From positions 17,284,913-17,348,912 of the forward strand of contig NC_053147.1 of assembly GCF_016808335.1 (NCBI RefSeq): a DNA stretch of 64,000 nucleotides. The letters are read 5' to 3'. How positions within the stretch are numbered: the stretch's first letter is position 1; every line of letters begins with the position of its first letter. The DNA comes from Panicum virgatum (Eukaryota; Streptophyta; Magnoliopsida; Poales; Poaceae). A program made the position numbers and the translations under genes. Below, in pieces: positions 1 to 11,920 of the stretch. The notes under the pieces were generated by a model. It ran no database searches. It was not told the DNA's origin and was given only the letters and a program-made list of their open reading frames with translations.

Positions 1-313
1 AATGTGCCTTACCATGTTTAACCTGTTGCTCAGTAAAATGTTTAGAACTACAGATGAGAACAGACTGTCCAACTATAGATGTTTTCCTAAAATGCGTAGA
101 CAACCATGTGGTTCGATTACAACAATACTGTTACAAATGTGACAAGAGCAACTAAAAAGTTGAGAATGATTCCTTATTAGACTACTACAGAGCATGCCAA
201 CGCATCCCATACACCTGCTTCATGGAGAAACTGAAAGCCTGCTAGCTTTATTTCAGTATTTAATCAAAATATATACAGAAGGCATGACATAATAAGCAGG
301 GAAACGAGAAAAC
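1..313 (-). other. Intron 2 of the HRZ-like gene (partial)
   Basis: This is AT-rich, non-coding sequence downstream of the exon 2 donor at 313-312. The expected next exon, continuing with the VFP motif, is not in the window. Confidence 0.7.
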
Positions 314-1670
314 CTGTTCTTCTTCCTTGGACATATGCTGGGTTAGAGACGTTTGAATTGCTCCAGTACAGGATGCAAGTTCCCTCCGAATAGCATCATC
401 ATTCTGCACATCCAGCTGTAGCAGAGCAAATAGATGTTCAAACAGATCATTTTCCCCTTCGTGTTCAAGAGAATATGTCCCTGCGACATTTTTCACTCGA
501 ATATCAAGTGCTGGAAAAATAACCTGCAATTACCAATAGAAGAATCTTATATCTCATAATGTTATGTAAACACTTTGCATCACAATAGACTTATATTGCC
601 CTATAAATCTCCTCAAATATACCGACTTATTGGATCTATGAAAAACAGAAATTATCTACAGTGAAAATATGCAGGGTCCATTTTTGAACAATCATCAGAA
701 TATAAAAGGCATCGCATTTCCCAGTATGGCCGTATGAAACAGGAACAATAGTTGTGATCACAAATAACATATTTGTTTGCAACAATTCACACAAGGGATT
801 GCAGCCTTCATATGGTCCAAGTATCAAGCTTCTAACGGGACTTAAAATGAAACAAGTTTAATCTACTCTGTTGTTAACAAGCCACAGTGGCTATGCTACT
901 CCAACAAGTACTACAAAAAATGCAATCCAAGATGGAACCGCATAAGTCAGACGCTACCAGGGTGGCATATTAGTTTAACGCATAACGAGACGTTGGCACC
1001 ACAGTGCAGTCGAATCCCGCGTATAATGTCAGACAACAGCTAAGTTGTTTGCAGTCACATGGCCCGTACACGTAAACGAATCTCAGACTACGCACTTGAG
1101 CATAACCAAATCACAGCCAACTGGCTGCGCTTGCAAACTCCACCCGTTTTCAGATCATGTCGGTGCAACCGCGATTCAACCGGAACCGAACCAAATCCTG
1201 CCAACCTTGTGACACTTGCGCAACTACGAAATCATCCCCTCCCTCCTCCCAACCAGCACAATTCCGCAGGCTCGTAACTCGTAGCCGCCACGATTTCAGT
1301 ACCAAACCAGCGAAAAACAGAAATGCAACGAGAAACAGCAGAATCGCCGGCCGCGCTGGGCCCGAACCGCACGTACCGCGTCCTCAGCGTGGCAGTGGTG
1401 CCTGTAGACGGCGAAGAGGAAGCGGCAGCGCGCCTCGAGCGCCGCTACGCCCCCGCCCCCGCCCCCGCCCGCGGGCTCCGTCGTCGCGAGCCGCACCGCC
1501 GCGGCGTGCATCCGCTCCAGCTCCGCGCGGATCGCCTTGTGGAAGTAGACGAAGATGAGCACGGGCGCCTCGGCCGCCGACCCGCCCCCGCTGCCGCCAG
1601 CGGCCGACGGCGGAGGGGACCGCGGGATCGCCGCCGCGATCGTGCCCTCCCCGGCCATCGGCGTCGCCAT
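314..1670 (-). CDS. HRZ: BRUTUS/HRZ-like hemerythrin E3 ligase, first two exons (partial)
   Basis: Exon 1 is 1670-1377 (98 codons, ATG at 1670) and ends at a GT donor after HCHAEDA. Exon 2 is 523-314 (70 codons) and starts after an AG acceptor with VIFPALDIRVKN. Both junctions are phase 0, and exon 2 ends at a donor after KEEEQ. The joined product carries the first hemerythrin repeat: His in FVYFHKAI (residue ~44), HHCHAED (~91-97), YSLEHEGE and TQHMSKEEEQ. These match the iron-binding His/Glu pattern of plant BRUTUS/HRZ proteins, which are nuclear ubiquitin ligases that bind iron through N-terminal hemerythrin domains and restrain the iron-deficiency response (family knowledge). The other hemerythrin repeats and the CHY/CTCHY/RING zinc fingers must lie beyond the left edge. 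The N-terminus is rich in Ala/Gly/Ser, as in grass homologues. A second in-frame ATG four codons later could be used instead. Confidence 0.88.
524..1376 (-). other. Intron 1 of the HRZ-like gene
   Basis: This ~850-bp intron is bounded by GT (complement of 1376-1375) and AG (complement of 525-524). It is AT-rich and has no coding motif. The short reading frames in it have no family resemblance. Confidence 0.75.
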
Positions 1671-2690
1671 GCTCTCCGCTCGCTCCGGCTGCGCCTGCGC
1701 AGCCCGGTGGCTCTGCTTGCGCTGGTGCGCGTCCGGCTCGCTCGCCCGCTCGGCAAACTTTTTCGGTGGGTTTTTTTTTCTGACTCGTTAATTTGTTGTT
1801 TTCTGTGGGCTTATATGCTCGCGGCCGCCGGGCGGCGCGGCTGCGAGTGGGCTCTGCCTCTGCGTGCGCCGGTGGTGGTCTGGTCTGGTGGGGGCCTCCG
1901 CTCACTCTCCCGTGGGATTTCATTTTATGGAGCTGCGTTTGACTTTTCTAAGGATCAGGTAGAGCCTAACTTGGGAAGGTGTCTCACAAATACTAGTACT
2001 CCGTAGTTTTAAAAAAAATACTAGTACTCCGTAGCGTAGTACATTGGGTGTGTTTTTACTGAGTTGTACTTGTACACTCTGTTATAGCTTTTCCGTAAAG
2101 TTACGTCAGATGAGATCGATGTAAATTGTAAATGGTTACGGCATTGGCCATCCAATTCTGACCGAGAGTGTCGCCAAGGGGTTAGCTTGAACATTCAAGG
2201 ACGATGCCAACACCCGCCATGCATACATGTATATTCTGATATTCTTATATCGTGTCTCAACTCTGACCGCCCCTGAAAGAAGTTCAGACTTGAGACACGG
2301 TATAAGAGTCTACCACACAGTGTCTTACTAAGTCTAATGATCTCGTTTTAATTAACTTGACGCAGGTGCCCCCAAGTTGCAGCTATTAAAAGAATCCTCG
2401 ACCATCCATCCAAAAACAGAAGAAAATTACAAAAATCGTGTGGACGTGCCGCGGCTGCCGATTGGTGCAAATTCATGCAGCCCATGCGCACGTGGCCGGT
2501 GGCCCGCCTCCTACTGGTGCCGTGTCAGCTCGCTCCATCTGCGTCGCCGTAGCCCGTAGTAGGAAGTGAAGCAAGGAGGTGGCGTGCCGCGTGCCGCTTA
2601 GAAAATCTGATGGCGCATGGCGTGGAACCATGTCTCCAATAGATAATGCCGATCCGAATTCTCTCATCGATTGCTAGCTGATATACTCCT
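1671..2690. other. Upstream region of the HRZ-like gene
   Basis: GC-rich sequence to about 1780 is probably the 5' UTR. A T-run and AT-rich DNA follow. No further gene is recognisable. An imperfect hairpin sits at 2243-2307 (separate entry). Confidence 0.4.
2243..2307. repeat. Short inverted repeat
   Basis: The arms are 2243-2260 (TCTTATATCGTGTCTCAA) and 2290-2307, which is its reverse complement with one mismatch, separated by a 29-nt loop. It is probably the core of a tiny MITE or a hairpin. No target duplication was identified. Confidence 0.6.
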
Positions 2691-2900
2691 CTTTGGCTCC
2701 TCGTAGACTATTTGGAAATATAGCCCAAGGATCCAAACAGAGTAATAGTATACCACTCTGTTCAGCTAACTTGTCAGCCAGCCAGCCAGCAGTATTTTTC
2801 TCTCACATCAAATCAGTATCAGCCAGCAGCCAGCTATCAGTACTTTTCTCTAACAATAAATCAGCACCAGCTACCAGCCACAACCAGCCAAATAGAGTTG
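2691..2900. mobile_element. MITE-like repeat rich in CAGCCAGC
   Basis: The segment contains two related halves (CAGCCAGCCAGCCAGCAG with TTTTTCTCTCA, and CAGCCAGCAGCCAGC with TTTTCTCTAACA). It is bounded by weak inverted ends of the type CTCTTTGGCT / AGCCAAATAGAG. The style resembles an abundant small non-autonomous element of panicoid grasses. Boundaries are approximate. Confidence 0.45.
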
Positions 2901-3118
2901 CAGTATGGTAGATTTGCATGATCCGAATTAATTAGCTAGTGCGTGGTTTATTAGTCGTTACCTGATCTAGCTGCAAACCAACATTCCAACGTTGATTTGG
3001 ATTATAGCTACGCGGTCTCTAGAGCCTAACGACCTCGCGGTCAACGATTTCAGAACTTGGGGTCGCTCTTGGAGAAGTTACCATGCATGGAAGATGATAA
3101 AATTATTCCCGGAATGAA

Positions 3119-3123
3119 ACAAG
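3119..3123. repeat. Left target-site duplication of outer Gypsy element (ACAAG)
   Basis: ACAAG immediately precedes the TG of the left LTR. The identical pentamer follows the final CA of the right LTR at 27049-27053. Both lie at the LTR termini, which proves this is one insertion event. Confidence 0.92.
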
Positions 3124-6100
3124 TGAAGCGTCCCTTCATAAGAGAAGACTTAAATGTAATACAAACATCAGTTCCAGGAGGCTGATGACACATTTATTAC
3201 ATCAGATGGTTCATCACCGTACAACTCTACGCGGTAGTGAGCAGAGAAGCGCCACTATCGCGAGGATTACAATCCACACACACGCAACGATGTTAAATAC
3301 AAAAAGGGGGTCATCAGAGTATTGCGCCATGCGGTATCTACTGCGGGTGACCCTAATCCACAGGCAAGGCTGGGTGCAGTACGGTACCCTACTCGACGTC
3401 CTCTAGAACGAAGTCTGGGTCTTCCTCTGTAAAAATTAAGAATGGGGTTAGTACAAACGTACTCAGCAAGTCCAACCACACCCACGGAGGGGGTATAAAC
3501 AGAATATAATGCACAGAGTAAATCAAGGATAAGGCTAGGGTTTGATTAGAGGAAAGCAATATTTTATACAGGGGTTCATTTGAAGGAAAGCATTTCTAAA
3601 CCAGTTTTCTTATACCGAGTAACACGAAGGGCTGATCCACACGGGATCCAAGTTTTATACTGCTACCAGACTCCTCATCCGCCGTAGCACACGGCACAAC
3701 TGCCGGACACATTTTCAAAACAACTCACGCCAACTCATCCCAAAATAAACACTAGTTATGTGACCACACCGTAACTCGCCCAGTACCGTGGGCACGGCTA
3801 TTCGAATAGATTCTTAACTCTGCAGAGGTGTGCAACTTTACCCACAAGCGGTGTACCGCAACTCGATCACCTTAGTGTCGGTGCAGATCCCAACAAACGG
3901 TGGATATCTCTCTTCCTTGCCCTGCCACACCAGCACGAGCACACCAAACGGCAAATCACACCGAAATGTCATCCATCCCGTCTAGACTCATCTCTCGAAA
4001 ATCCACTTTTATCTCTTCCCACACACACACCTTTTCTTTATAAAATTAGTTGTATTGTGTATAAGATCCTAAGCGTTCTAGCAGCGATTAACATCCAAAT
4101 AAAATCAGACATTAATCTAGGTGATCAAGAAATGGTTATAACAAATCAAGGGGTGGCTATCCAACCGTGCTTTCATGCAAGCAAAACATATGCAATTTTG
4201 TAAAACAGACCAATAGGTTGTGTTTATAAAAAAAAACTAGGACAAAAGCATGCATCAAAGGATGGGATTGAACTTGCCGTCTTCGAAGCCTTCGGGAAGG
4301 TCCTGGTCGAAGCACTGTCCTTCGGGCTCGGGGTCGCGGAACTGGTCCTCGTTCGCTGGCTCACAGTACTGCTCATCAACGGGCTCTCCTTCGTTCACTC
4401 CGTGGTCTACGACGCATACAAACAAACACACAATCAAGAAAAAGAAATAAAAGTTTTATCGTTGAGCTCGAATCGGAAATAATTAAGATATGGAGTTTGG
4501 AGTAATATTTTCAGGCGGTTTCCTAATGGCATGGACAAAACTATGTCATGAGAGGCGTGGTAAAGTTTTAGATAGATCCGAGGTCGTTTGGCACATGAAA
4601 TGATAGGTCAATGGGGTGTTTAGGGTCTAAACAGGGGTCCAGGGACATGTTTGTAATTATATTTGAGAAGGCAGGGGTTTGGTTTGTAATTTCTAGAAAT
4701 ATTTGGGCCTATTAGGAAGGTGTAGGGGTTTATTTATTATTGAGTTTATATGGTGGAGGGTTTGATTGCAAAATAGGAAAACAGGAAGGGCTTTTTGGTT
4801 AAAAGGGTGGGGGTTCTTTGGTAAAAGGAGGGAAGGACTCTTTAGGAATTTGAGAGAAGGGGGAGGGGCTTTTGGGCAAACTGCCCTTCTCCTTCCTCTC
4901 CCCCGCGCAGAACAGAGGAGGGGTAGGGGGCGCCGGCGGCCCTGGGATCCGACGTCCCAGGCCACGACGGCGGCCGGGAAGAGGGGGGAATGGAGGAGAG
5001 GAGCGAGGGGTCCGTTTCCCTCACTTACCCAGAGCAGAAGCGGCTTATGGAGGGGGGCGATGGAGGCCGGCGAAAGATGGCCGCAATGGCTATGGCGGCG
5101 GTGCAGTGGGCAGTGGGAGGGGGCGTGTGGAGGCTGGGGTGGCCGTGGTGGGGAGGGAGCGGCGCGGGGCCCTTTTTATAGGTGAAATAAGGCGGTGGGG
5201 AGAGTTGTGGGGCGGTGGCCGTGGTGCGGTCGGCCGGCGAGCTCCGCGGGTGGAATTAATGGCGGGTGGCCGCGTTGGGTTGTCACGGAGCGGCGTGCAG
5301 CGGCGAGGGCGTCGAGGCTGCTCACTGTGGCACGTGGAGGGGGAGGCTGGGCGCTGCTGCTAGGCGACACACGGCGCGGCGGTGCACGTGGAGCAGCGGC
5401 CGGCGTGCATGGGCGAGCCGGTAGCAAGGGCGAGCGGGGTCGGGGCACGGCGAGCGGCGCGGGTACGGCTCGGTGAGCGGCGCGGGCACGCGGCGGTGGC
5501 AGCGACGGGTGGCACGGCGTGCGACGCGAGCACGCGGTGCGCGTGCGTGCGTGACGCGGCTCGCCACGCCGAGCGCCGCGTGCGTGTGCGCGCACAAGCG
5601 CACGGGCAGGCCGAGGCGGCGCGCGGGCACGCGGGCGAGCGGGAGCTGCGGTGTGCGCGAGCGCGGCGGCCAGGAGCAGACCGGAGCAGGGAGGTGCGCT
5701 CGGGCGGTCGGAGGGCGGCGTGGCTCGGGGGCGTGCGCGCGTGGGCAGGCGGCCGCTGGGTGTGCGCGTCCGCGTGGGCCAGGTGCGGCGGCGGGCCGAG
5801 CGTGGAGGAGGGGCGGCGCGGCTGGGCGTGCACGACAGGGGAGGAAGGGGGCCGGGGCAGGCCGGGCCGAGCCATGCTCGGGGCAGAGAGAGGGAAGGGA
5901 GGAAGGAGAGGGAAAGAAATAGAAAAGAGAAAAAGAAAAGGGAGAAAAGAAAAGAAAAAGGGAAAAAGAAATGGAGAAAAAGAGAAGAAGAGATGGGAAA
6001 AAGAAATGGAGAAAAAGAGGAGAGGAAATGGGAAAAGGGAAAAAGGGGAAGAAAAAGGAGGGGGCGAGTGCGCACCGGCGGCGATCGCGGCCGTGGTCGG

Positions 6101-6429
6101 CCACGCGCGGCGTCGGTCACGCGTGCACGGGCCAGGGGAGGTGGGGAACGCGCGGCGCTTGCGGCCAAGCGGCGCTTGGGTGCACGCGGCAGGGAGGAGA
6201 GGGAGGAAGGAGAGAGAGAAAGAGAAGAGAGATTCGCGGCGAGGATCGCGACGGGCGGTGAGGAAAAAGAGGGCAGGGTTCGGTCGGCGTTTGAAATCGG
6301 ATGACAGGACAGCGGAAAAACTGGGAGGGGATTAGGGTATAGGGATAACTGAGCTCAACGATGAAAAAGAGTTTTGAAAAAAATATTTTTAGCGTGTGAT
6401 TTATTTGGTGCATTTTTCGGGTCGTTACA
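3124..6429 (-). repeat. 3' LTR of outer Gypsy element (3.3 kb)
   Basis: The LTR begins TGAAGCGTCCC and ends GGGTCGTTACA. It contains a ~1.54-kb stretch (about 4154-5697) that the other LTR lacks, and it lacks ~265 bp that the other LTR has (equivalent to 25797-26064). The 4.9-6.3 kb part is extremely GC/GA-rich and opens long spurious frames in several phases. Its 4255-4437 part is homologous to 31900-32080. Confidence 0.9.
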
Positions 6430-6446
6430 AACCTACTCCACTTAAA
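6430..6446 (-). other. Degenerate polypurine tract of outer Gypsy element
   Basis: Reading the minus strand into the 3' LTR, the sequence AAGTGGAGTAGGT abuts the LTR start TTGTAACGACC. In Tekay-type elements a G-rich purine run sits here, and this copy is interrupted by T residues. The pol frame reads straight through it into the LTR. Confidence 0.5.
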
Positions 6447-7068
6447 ATGAATCTCGTCCTCGAGATTCGGCTGGCTCCTGAACAGATGGGGAAACTCCTT
6501 CTTCAGGGCGTCTTCGCGTTCCCACGTAGCTTCCTCAACTCCATGTTTGCTCCACTGAACTCTGCAAATCCGTACTTCAGAATTTCTTGTCCTTCTTCTG
6601 ACAGTGTCCAGAATCTTGACTGGTATCTCCTGATATCGCAAGTCTGGCTGCAGATCTATTGCTTCTATTGGCACGTGTCCTATCTCGGGTACCTTTAAAC
6701 ACCTTCTTAATTGCGAGACATGAAATACCGAGTGTATATCTGATATTTCTTCCGGTAGCTCCAGACGGTACGCTACTGCTCCGACTTTCTTCAGAACTCG
6801 GTACGGTCCAATGTACCGAGGGGCCAACTTTCCCTGCACCTGAAACCTTCGGGTTCCTCGAATGGGTGAAACCTTGAGATAAACGAAATCTCCTGGGTTG
6901 AAACTTATTTCCCATCTTCTCTTGTCCGCATAGCTCTTCTGTCAAGACTGGGCTGCTTTCAGCTTTTCTCTAATCTCGGCAACTCTTTCTTCCGCTTCCT
7001 TTATAAGTGCGGGCCCGACTAGGGCACATTCTCCAACTTCTGACCACATCAGGGGAGTTCTGCATTTT

Positions 7069-7073
7069 CTCCC
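7069..7073. repeat. Left target-site duplication of nested Copia element (CTCCC)
   Basis: CTCCC precedes the TG of the left LTR at 7074 and is repeated at 18743-18747, directly after the CA of the right LTR. Removing the insertion rejoins the Gypsy integrase frame. Confidence 0.92.
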
Positions 7074-8689
7074 TGTAGGATCAAGAACACCGACTAGAGG
7101 GGGGTGAATAGGCGGTTTAAAATCTAAAACCAATAACACTAGAGAAATTTAATTAGTAACAAAGGAAAGCCCTATGTTATGCTATTACTATCTCTAGATG
7201 GGTTTGCAACCTATGGTGATAAGACACAAATCAAGCTCTAGTAAAGTAAATTGCTCAAAGTAAAGACAAGAATAAAAGTGAGCAAGAGAAGTAACCAAGC
7301 TTGACACAAGAATATATCATGTGGTATCGATGACTTGCCGGTCACCCCTAATCCACGTTGAGGTGGATTCCAAGAATCAACCGCTCCTCTATCAAGAACC
7401 TCTTGATCTTGAGCTGGCTTGAAACAAGGAACCGCTCCACACCTCGATTCCACTAGAGTTGCTCTTCACCACTCCGGTGAGGTGAGCACAAAACCTCTCA
7501 CAACCGAAATCGGGGCTCCTCAACAATCTCCTTGGAGGTGCTCCACGAAATCCACTTCTCCAAGCCATCTAGGGAGCGGCAACTCCCAAGAGTAACAAGT
7601 TGATGACGCTTGCTTGAAGTTTCCCTAATGCCACAAAGCTCAAACTCTTGATGCAATGCACTAGGAAGCTCTCACACTCTCAAAAAGCAATCTCTAAGTA
7701 AGTGTGTGTGAGAGAGGGATGCCTTAGCTCTAATGTGTCAAGAATGCTATCCAAATGGCCGGGCATTGGGTATATATAGACACCCCTCAAAAAACTAGCC
7801 GTTACACTCTTTTCTGCGAAGTCACGGACCGTCCGCGTTTCAAAAACCGGACAGTCCGCCGTTATAAACCAGTGAGTCAGAGTGCAATAAATGCATGTCA
7901 GAACTAGCCGTTAAGCCCTGGCGGACCGTCCGCGCCCCAGTGGCGGACCGTCCGCAGTTAAGAGTTCCAACCCACCAGAGACTAACATCGTCTCTGGAAC
8001 AATTTTGAGATTAGCCTGCGGACCGTTCGCGCCTCATGAGCGGACCGTCCGCAGTTTAACTTTTGAGCCCAGACCAGAGAAATATCCTCACTGGTACACA
8101 TTTGAAAAACAGTGGCGGACCGTCCGCCCACCTGGGCCGGACCGTCCGCAAGCCCACCAGAGACTCTGCAAGCTCTCTGGAACGGTCGCGGACTGTCCGC
8201 CCCTCTGGGCCGGACTGTCCGCTAGCCCACCAGAGCCTTTGCAAGCTCTCTGGAACGGGAGCGGACTGTCCGCCCCTCATGCGCGGACTGTCCGCCGTTA
8301 CTCAGTAAGCTCTCGAACTTAGTCTATTTCAAATCTTTTCAAAACGCCGTTAGCCCTCATGCATGCAACTAGACATTTTGAGCAAAATGGCACTAAAGAC
8401 CCGTCAAGCATGAGTACACAACCCCTCTTGATAGTACGGCTAACTATCCAACAAATCCGGTCACTTTTCATCCACTAAACGCCCTGTGACCGGTAAAATG
8501 CAAAAGCCCTATTTTATACCTTTGCCTTGAGCCCGAGCTTTGCTCATCATCTCCAAAACTCCATACGTTCACAACCAAATCTCTTTCATCCGTGAATCAA
8601 CCTATACTCATCATCTCAAATGAAATCGTTAATCCACAAACCGTTGTCATTAATTACCAAAACTCGAATTAGGGGCCTAGATGCTTTCA
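7074..8689 (-). repeat. 3' LTR of nested Sirevirus-type element
   Basis: It runs from TGTAGGATCAAG to GATGCTTTCA. It contains a TATA-like TCTATATATACCC on the minus strand near 7780 and an array of CGGA-N3-TCCG palindromes from 7826 to 8303. It lacks a 20-bp segment that the partner LTR has near 17792. Confidence 0.92.
7826..8305. repeat. Palindrome array (GCGGAC-N-GTCCGC) in LTR
   Basis: About twelve copies of the 13-bp palindrome occur in ~480 bp, for example GCGGACCGTCCGC, GCGGACTGTCCGC and CCGGACAGTCCGC. Most match perfectly in both half-sites with three middle bases. They alternate with a second repeat, CACCAGAGxCTxTGCAAGCT. The same array is in the other LTR at 17877-18352. Confidence 0.88.
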
Positions 8690-8704
8690 ATCTCCCCCTT
8701 TTTG
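8690..8704 (-). other. Polypurine tract of nested Sirevirus-type element
   Basis: The minus strand reads AAAAAGGGGGAGAT directly before the 3' LTR start. This is the plus-strand primer site typical of Sireviruses. Confidence 0.82.
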
Positions 8705-9271
8705 GTAATTGATGACAACACTAAATTTTGGAGTGATAAAAGTGTTCAAGTCAACTTTATACACTAGGCATAAGGTGGACTTGGAATTGAACTTTGGAAG
8801 AACTTACTCATTTTCTTGAAAATTTCAGAATATGGTATGAATAAATTCACCAAGTTCGATAAGTAGAGAGAACTCCCCCTTGATATGTGCATATAAATTT
8901 TCATGAATACCAAGTACACATATATATATTTGAAACTTTTGACGGAGTTTTCCCTACAAGTGGAAATCGAGGCATACAAGATACAAGATATATATGATAT
9001 GAACTTTAGCATGGTTAGCACAACCTCACAACCACAAGATGAACATAAATAGATAAGAGTAGCATAAACTAACATAGTTCATCACACAATACAAACCAAA
9101 TATTCAAATCCAAACACAAGTCTCAAATAGAGTTCATGAAGGACACAAATAAAACAAGAGAGGCAAGCAGAAGCTGAAAACGAATGATCTCCATAAGAAG
9201 TCCATGAGCTCCCCCTAGATCCAAGCACTCCAAAGCTCCTTCTCCCCCTTTGGCATCAATTTCCAAGAAAG

Positions 9272-10892
9272 TCAAACGGCTGGTGGAGGAGGTGGCGGTG
9301 GGTAGAACGGCTGGTGCGGGTAGAACTCTGGAGGCGGCACTGGAGCCGGAAATACCGAGTAGAAGTGATCCGAAAATCCAGTGAAGGCTGTGCTGAAGGC
9401 ATCAAAGCGCTGCTCTAGCTGCTCCTGTCTCTGCTCAAACTGCTCAGAAGAGGGCAAATCCTCAAAACGTGAGTCAAGAGCTGCTATATCTGAGTGTAAG
9501 CTCTCATGAAACCCCTGCATCTGAGCCATCATGGGCTGAAGCATCTGCTGCTGCATGTTCTGAAAGTTGAGGTTCATCTGATTCTGCATCTGATTAGCCA
9601 ACCCCGCAATCTGAGAGGACATGCTCTCCTGCATGGATGCAAAGTATGGGTCAAAATAGCCAGCTGGAGGAGCCCACTGCTGCTGTGCTGGAGGGTGCAG
9701 TGGTGGCATGGCATGCTGAGCTGCAGCTGCTCCCATGTGAGCATCATCATCACTATCATCTTGCCCATGTGCTTCAGCATCCATATCATCTCCTGGGAAG
9801 GGAGTCAAAGGCCTCAAGAGAAAAGCATTGTCATTCTTGAATGGCCTGAAAGGTGTGTGCTTGCTTTTCACATATCCCTCTGAAACTAGTCTTAACCTTG
9901 ATGATGGATATAATATATGGAGCAAAATATAAGTTCATTTCCATGTTTAGCCTCAAATCTGCAAGCTGATCCATGATAAGAGCAATGACATTGATTCTAT
10001 TTCCATTCATGACATGAGATATCACATTCCAATAGTGTCCTCTAATCTTGTCCTTGTTGCCACTCTTAGGCATGAATGTGACTCTAGCAATCTTATTGAT
10101 CACTGCAGGATGATGCCTCAGACCCTGAGTGCCCCCAAAAGTTCTAGCAATTCCAAGATGTGCAGGCTCATAGAACATGGGATAGTCATTCTCATCTAGA
10201 GGGTTTTCTAACACAATATTCATACTTTGCTCACTAGTGATAAAATTATAATCCAATTCATTTGCCTCAGCAAACTGTGCAAATGTAGCACCATAGGTTC
10301 TTTTCCCAGTTGTCCACCTAAAAGTTTCCTCAACCATGTTGATCTCTAGAGTGGCATAGAACTGGCGTATCACAGTTTCATTCCAATCACACCTATGCTG
10401 CAGAAAATTAGCTAACCCCATTTGTTGAAATCTATCTACTAGATCAGTCATGACTTGTTGTTGTCTCATGTAGCCTATGTCAATGGTCTGATGTTTGAAT
10501 ACATTTTTCTTAATTAGATGACCAAAGTAAACATCTTTTTGTACCTCGGTTTTGAAGAAGAGAATGTTGGTGTCACGAGGCAAACTGAACTGATCCACTG
10601 CTCTTGCATTTGCATAGCTTTCTGCAGTCCACTATCGACTAGGTAGATCCAGCCCCATCAAATCTGTAACATCATTGTCAACCCCCTCAGTATCTTCCTC
10701 TGAAGACTCATCACCAACATCTCCCACTGAAGATGCAGCAGCCATCTCACTGACCTTTGAAGCATAATCCACATCATCCGAGTCATCACTGTCTCTTTGT
10801 CTCTTGGAAATCATTGCCTTCTTAATTTTTGAAGCAGTGGCCTTGATGATCTTCCGAGGTGGCCTGAGATCAAGATTTAACCATAAAAACAA
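9272..10892 (-). pseudogene. Env-like 3' ORF of nested Sirevirus-type element, broken
   Basis: Three collinear pieces lie between pol and the 3' LTR. Piece one (10892-10635) is Lys- and Asp/Ser/Glu-rich with no ATG at its open start, and ends at a TAG (10632-10634). Piece two (10631-9831, same frame) carries RDTNILFFKTEVQKDVY and WNETVIRQFYATLE, the style of the plant retrotransposon env-like/transposon-protein domain. Piece three (9925-9272, another frame) is rich in Met/Gln and Pro, has a heptad-like Gln/Leu stretch and ends in a run of Pro. The lesions are therefore one nonsense codon and one frameshift near 9830-9925. Some Sireviruses carry such a 3' ORF and its function is unproven. Confidence 0.72.
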
Positions 10893-10964
10893 TTGCTAAA
10901 GTCATAGAATCAATCCTTAATGATATAACTCAATTCAGCACTGATCTGAAAAATCTGATACTAG

Positions 10965-11660
10965 CGGACCGTCCGCACTTCTTAACGCGGACCGTCCGCG
11001 GTTCATGAACTACCACGGCGGACCGTCTGCGTCCAGCAGGCGGACTGTCCGCGACCCATCTGTTCTGCGCAGGAACACAAAATCGCCCTCATCTTTGATT
11101 CACCCACATTTTGAGTTTCGATTCAAATCCACCAACCAAAATTAAACTATAGCATCTCCTCATCACTAGGAATAAGATCCCCCACGTATTTTCAAGAATA
11201 CATGGTCCAAAAATAGATCGGAGCATCTAACCATAACTCTTTCCAATAAAGAAATCCAAGAACAAGAGTTAGGGATTCATCGAAATACCGAGAGGACATG
11301 ATGCACAATCTTGAGAAGAGTCCGGGGATGTGCTCGGACCGTCCGGGAACCACTCCAAAAAGGCTTGACCTTGTTGTCTCCCCCACGTGCTTGAGAGAGA
11401 AAGAGAGAGAGTCTTTTGTAGGATATGTGCGGTTTGGTGGGGAGAGTGAGAGGGACATCCAATATAAGTCAAGTCTGGCCGACCCCACCTTTCTGTCCAG
11501 TCGCGGACTGTCCGCGATATCCTGGCGGACCGTCCGCCGTTGAATTTTTTACACTGCCAACCGACTGAAACTGCCTCTGGTAAAAACTGCCCAGCACAGG
11601 CGGACCGTCCGCGGTCCTTTGGCGGAATGTCCGCCCCTTACCCGCGGACTGTCCGCAGTA
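10965..11660. repeat. Second palindrome array between pol and env-like ORF
   Basis: About ten CGGA-N3-TCCG palindromes lie between the RT/RNase H end and the env-like frame (near 10973, 10988, 11013, 11038, 11334, 11504, 11525, 11600, 11620 and 11644), two or three with one mismatch. Around them is AT-rich non-coding DNA (10893-11920). Confidence 0.8.
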
Positions 11661-11920
11661 CCAAATTTCAGACTGTCCAGAATTGTGCCAATTTTCTCAA
11701 TTCCAACTCCGATTTGGGATCATTGCTCATATAAAAATCCAAAAATCTCAAATATTGCATAAAAACCTTCAAAAGACTCATATGAGCAAGTTTCAACAAG
11801 AATTCAAAAATAAATCGAGTAGAATCATGAAAACTCATAAATGGCTCAAAAATACCTCAAAAATTCAGAAAAATGAAACAAGAAGAGCATGAAAGAACCA
11901 TATACCACATGTGCTAGTTT

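Larger units (their letters stand above)
6430..7073 (-). pseudogene. Integrase C-terminus and chromodomain of outer Gypsy pol
   Basis: This is the distal part of the pol gene, separated from the rest by the nested Copia insertion. It encodes a typical integrase C-terminal segment (KLAPRYIGPYRVLKKVG, then VFHVSQLRRCL) followed by a chromodomain-like stretch (RVQWSKHGVEEATWERED). That chromodomain places the element among chromoviruses of the Tekay/Del type. A TGA stop at 6942-6944 stands where related proteins have Arg before QKSYADKRRW, fitting CGA to TGA. The reading frame runs on into the LTR. No functional product is expected. Confidence 0.88.

Noticed and set aside
4766..6335. Many long overlapping frames on both strands (up to 330 codons), Arg/Ala- or Pro/Ser-rich
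   Set aside because: All lie inside the GC/GA-rich part of the Gypsy LTR, overlap in several phases, and have low-complexity composition with no domain.
7826..8305. Regularly spaced repeats that could suggest a CRISPR-like array
   Set aside because: The repeats are 13-bp palindromes within a plant LTR with irregular spacing and no cas genes; the setting is eukaryotic.
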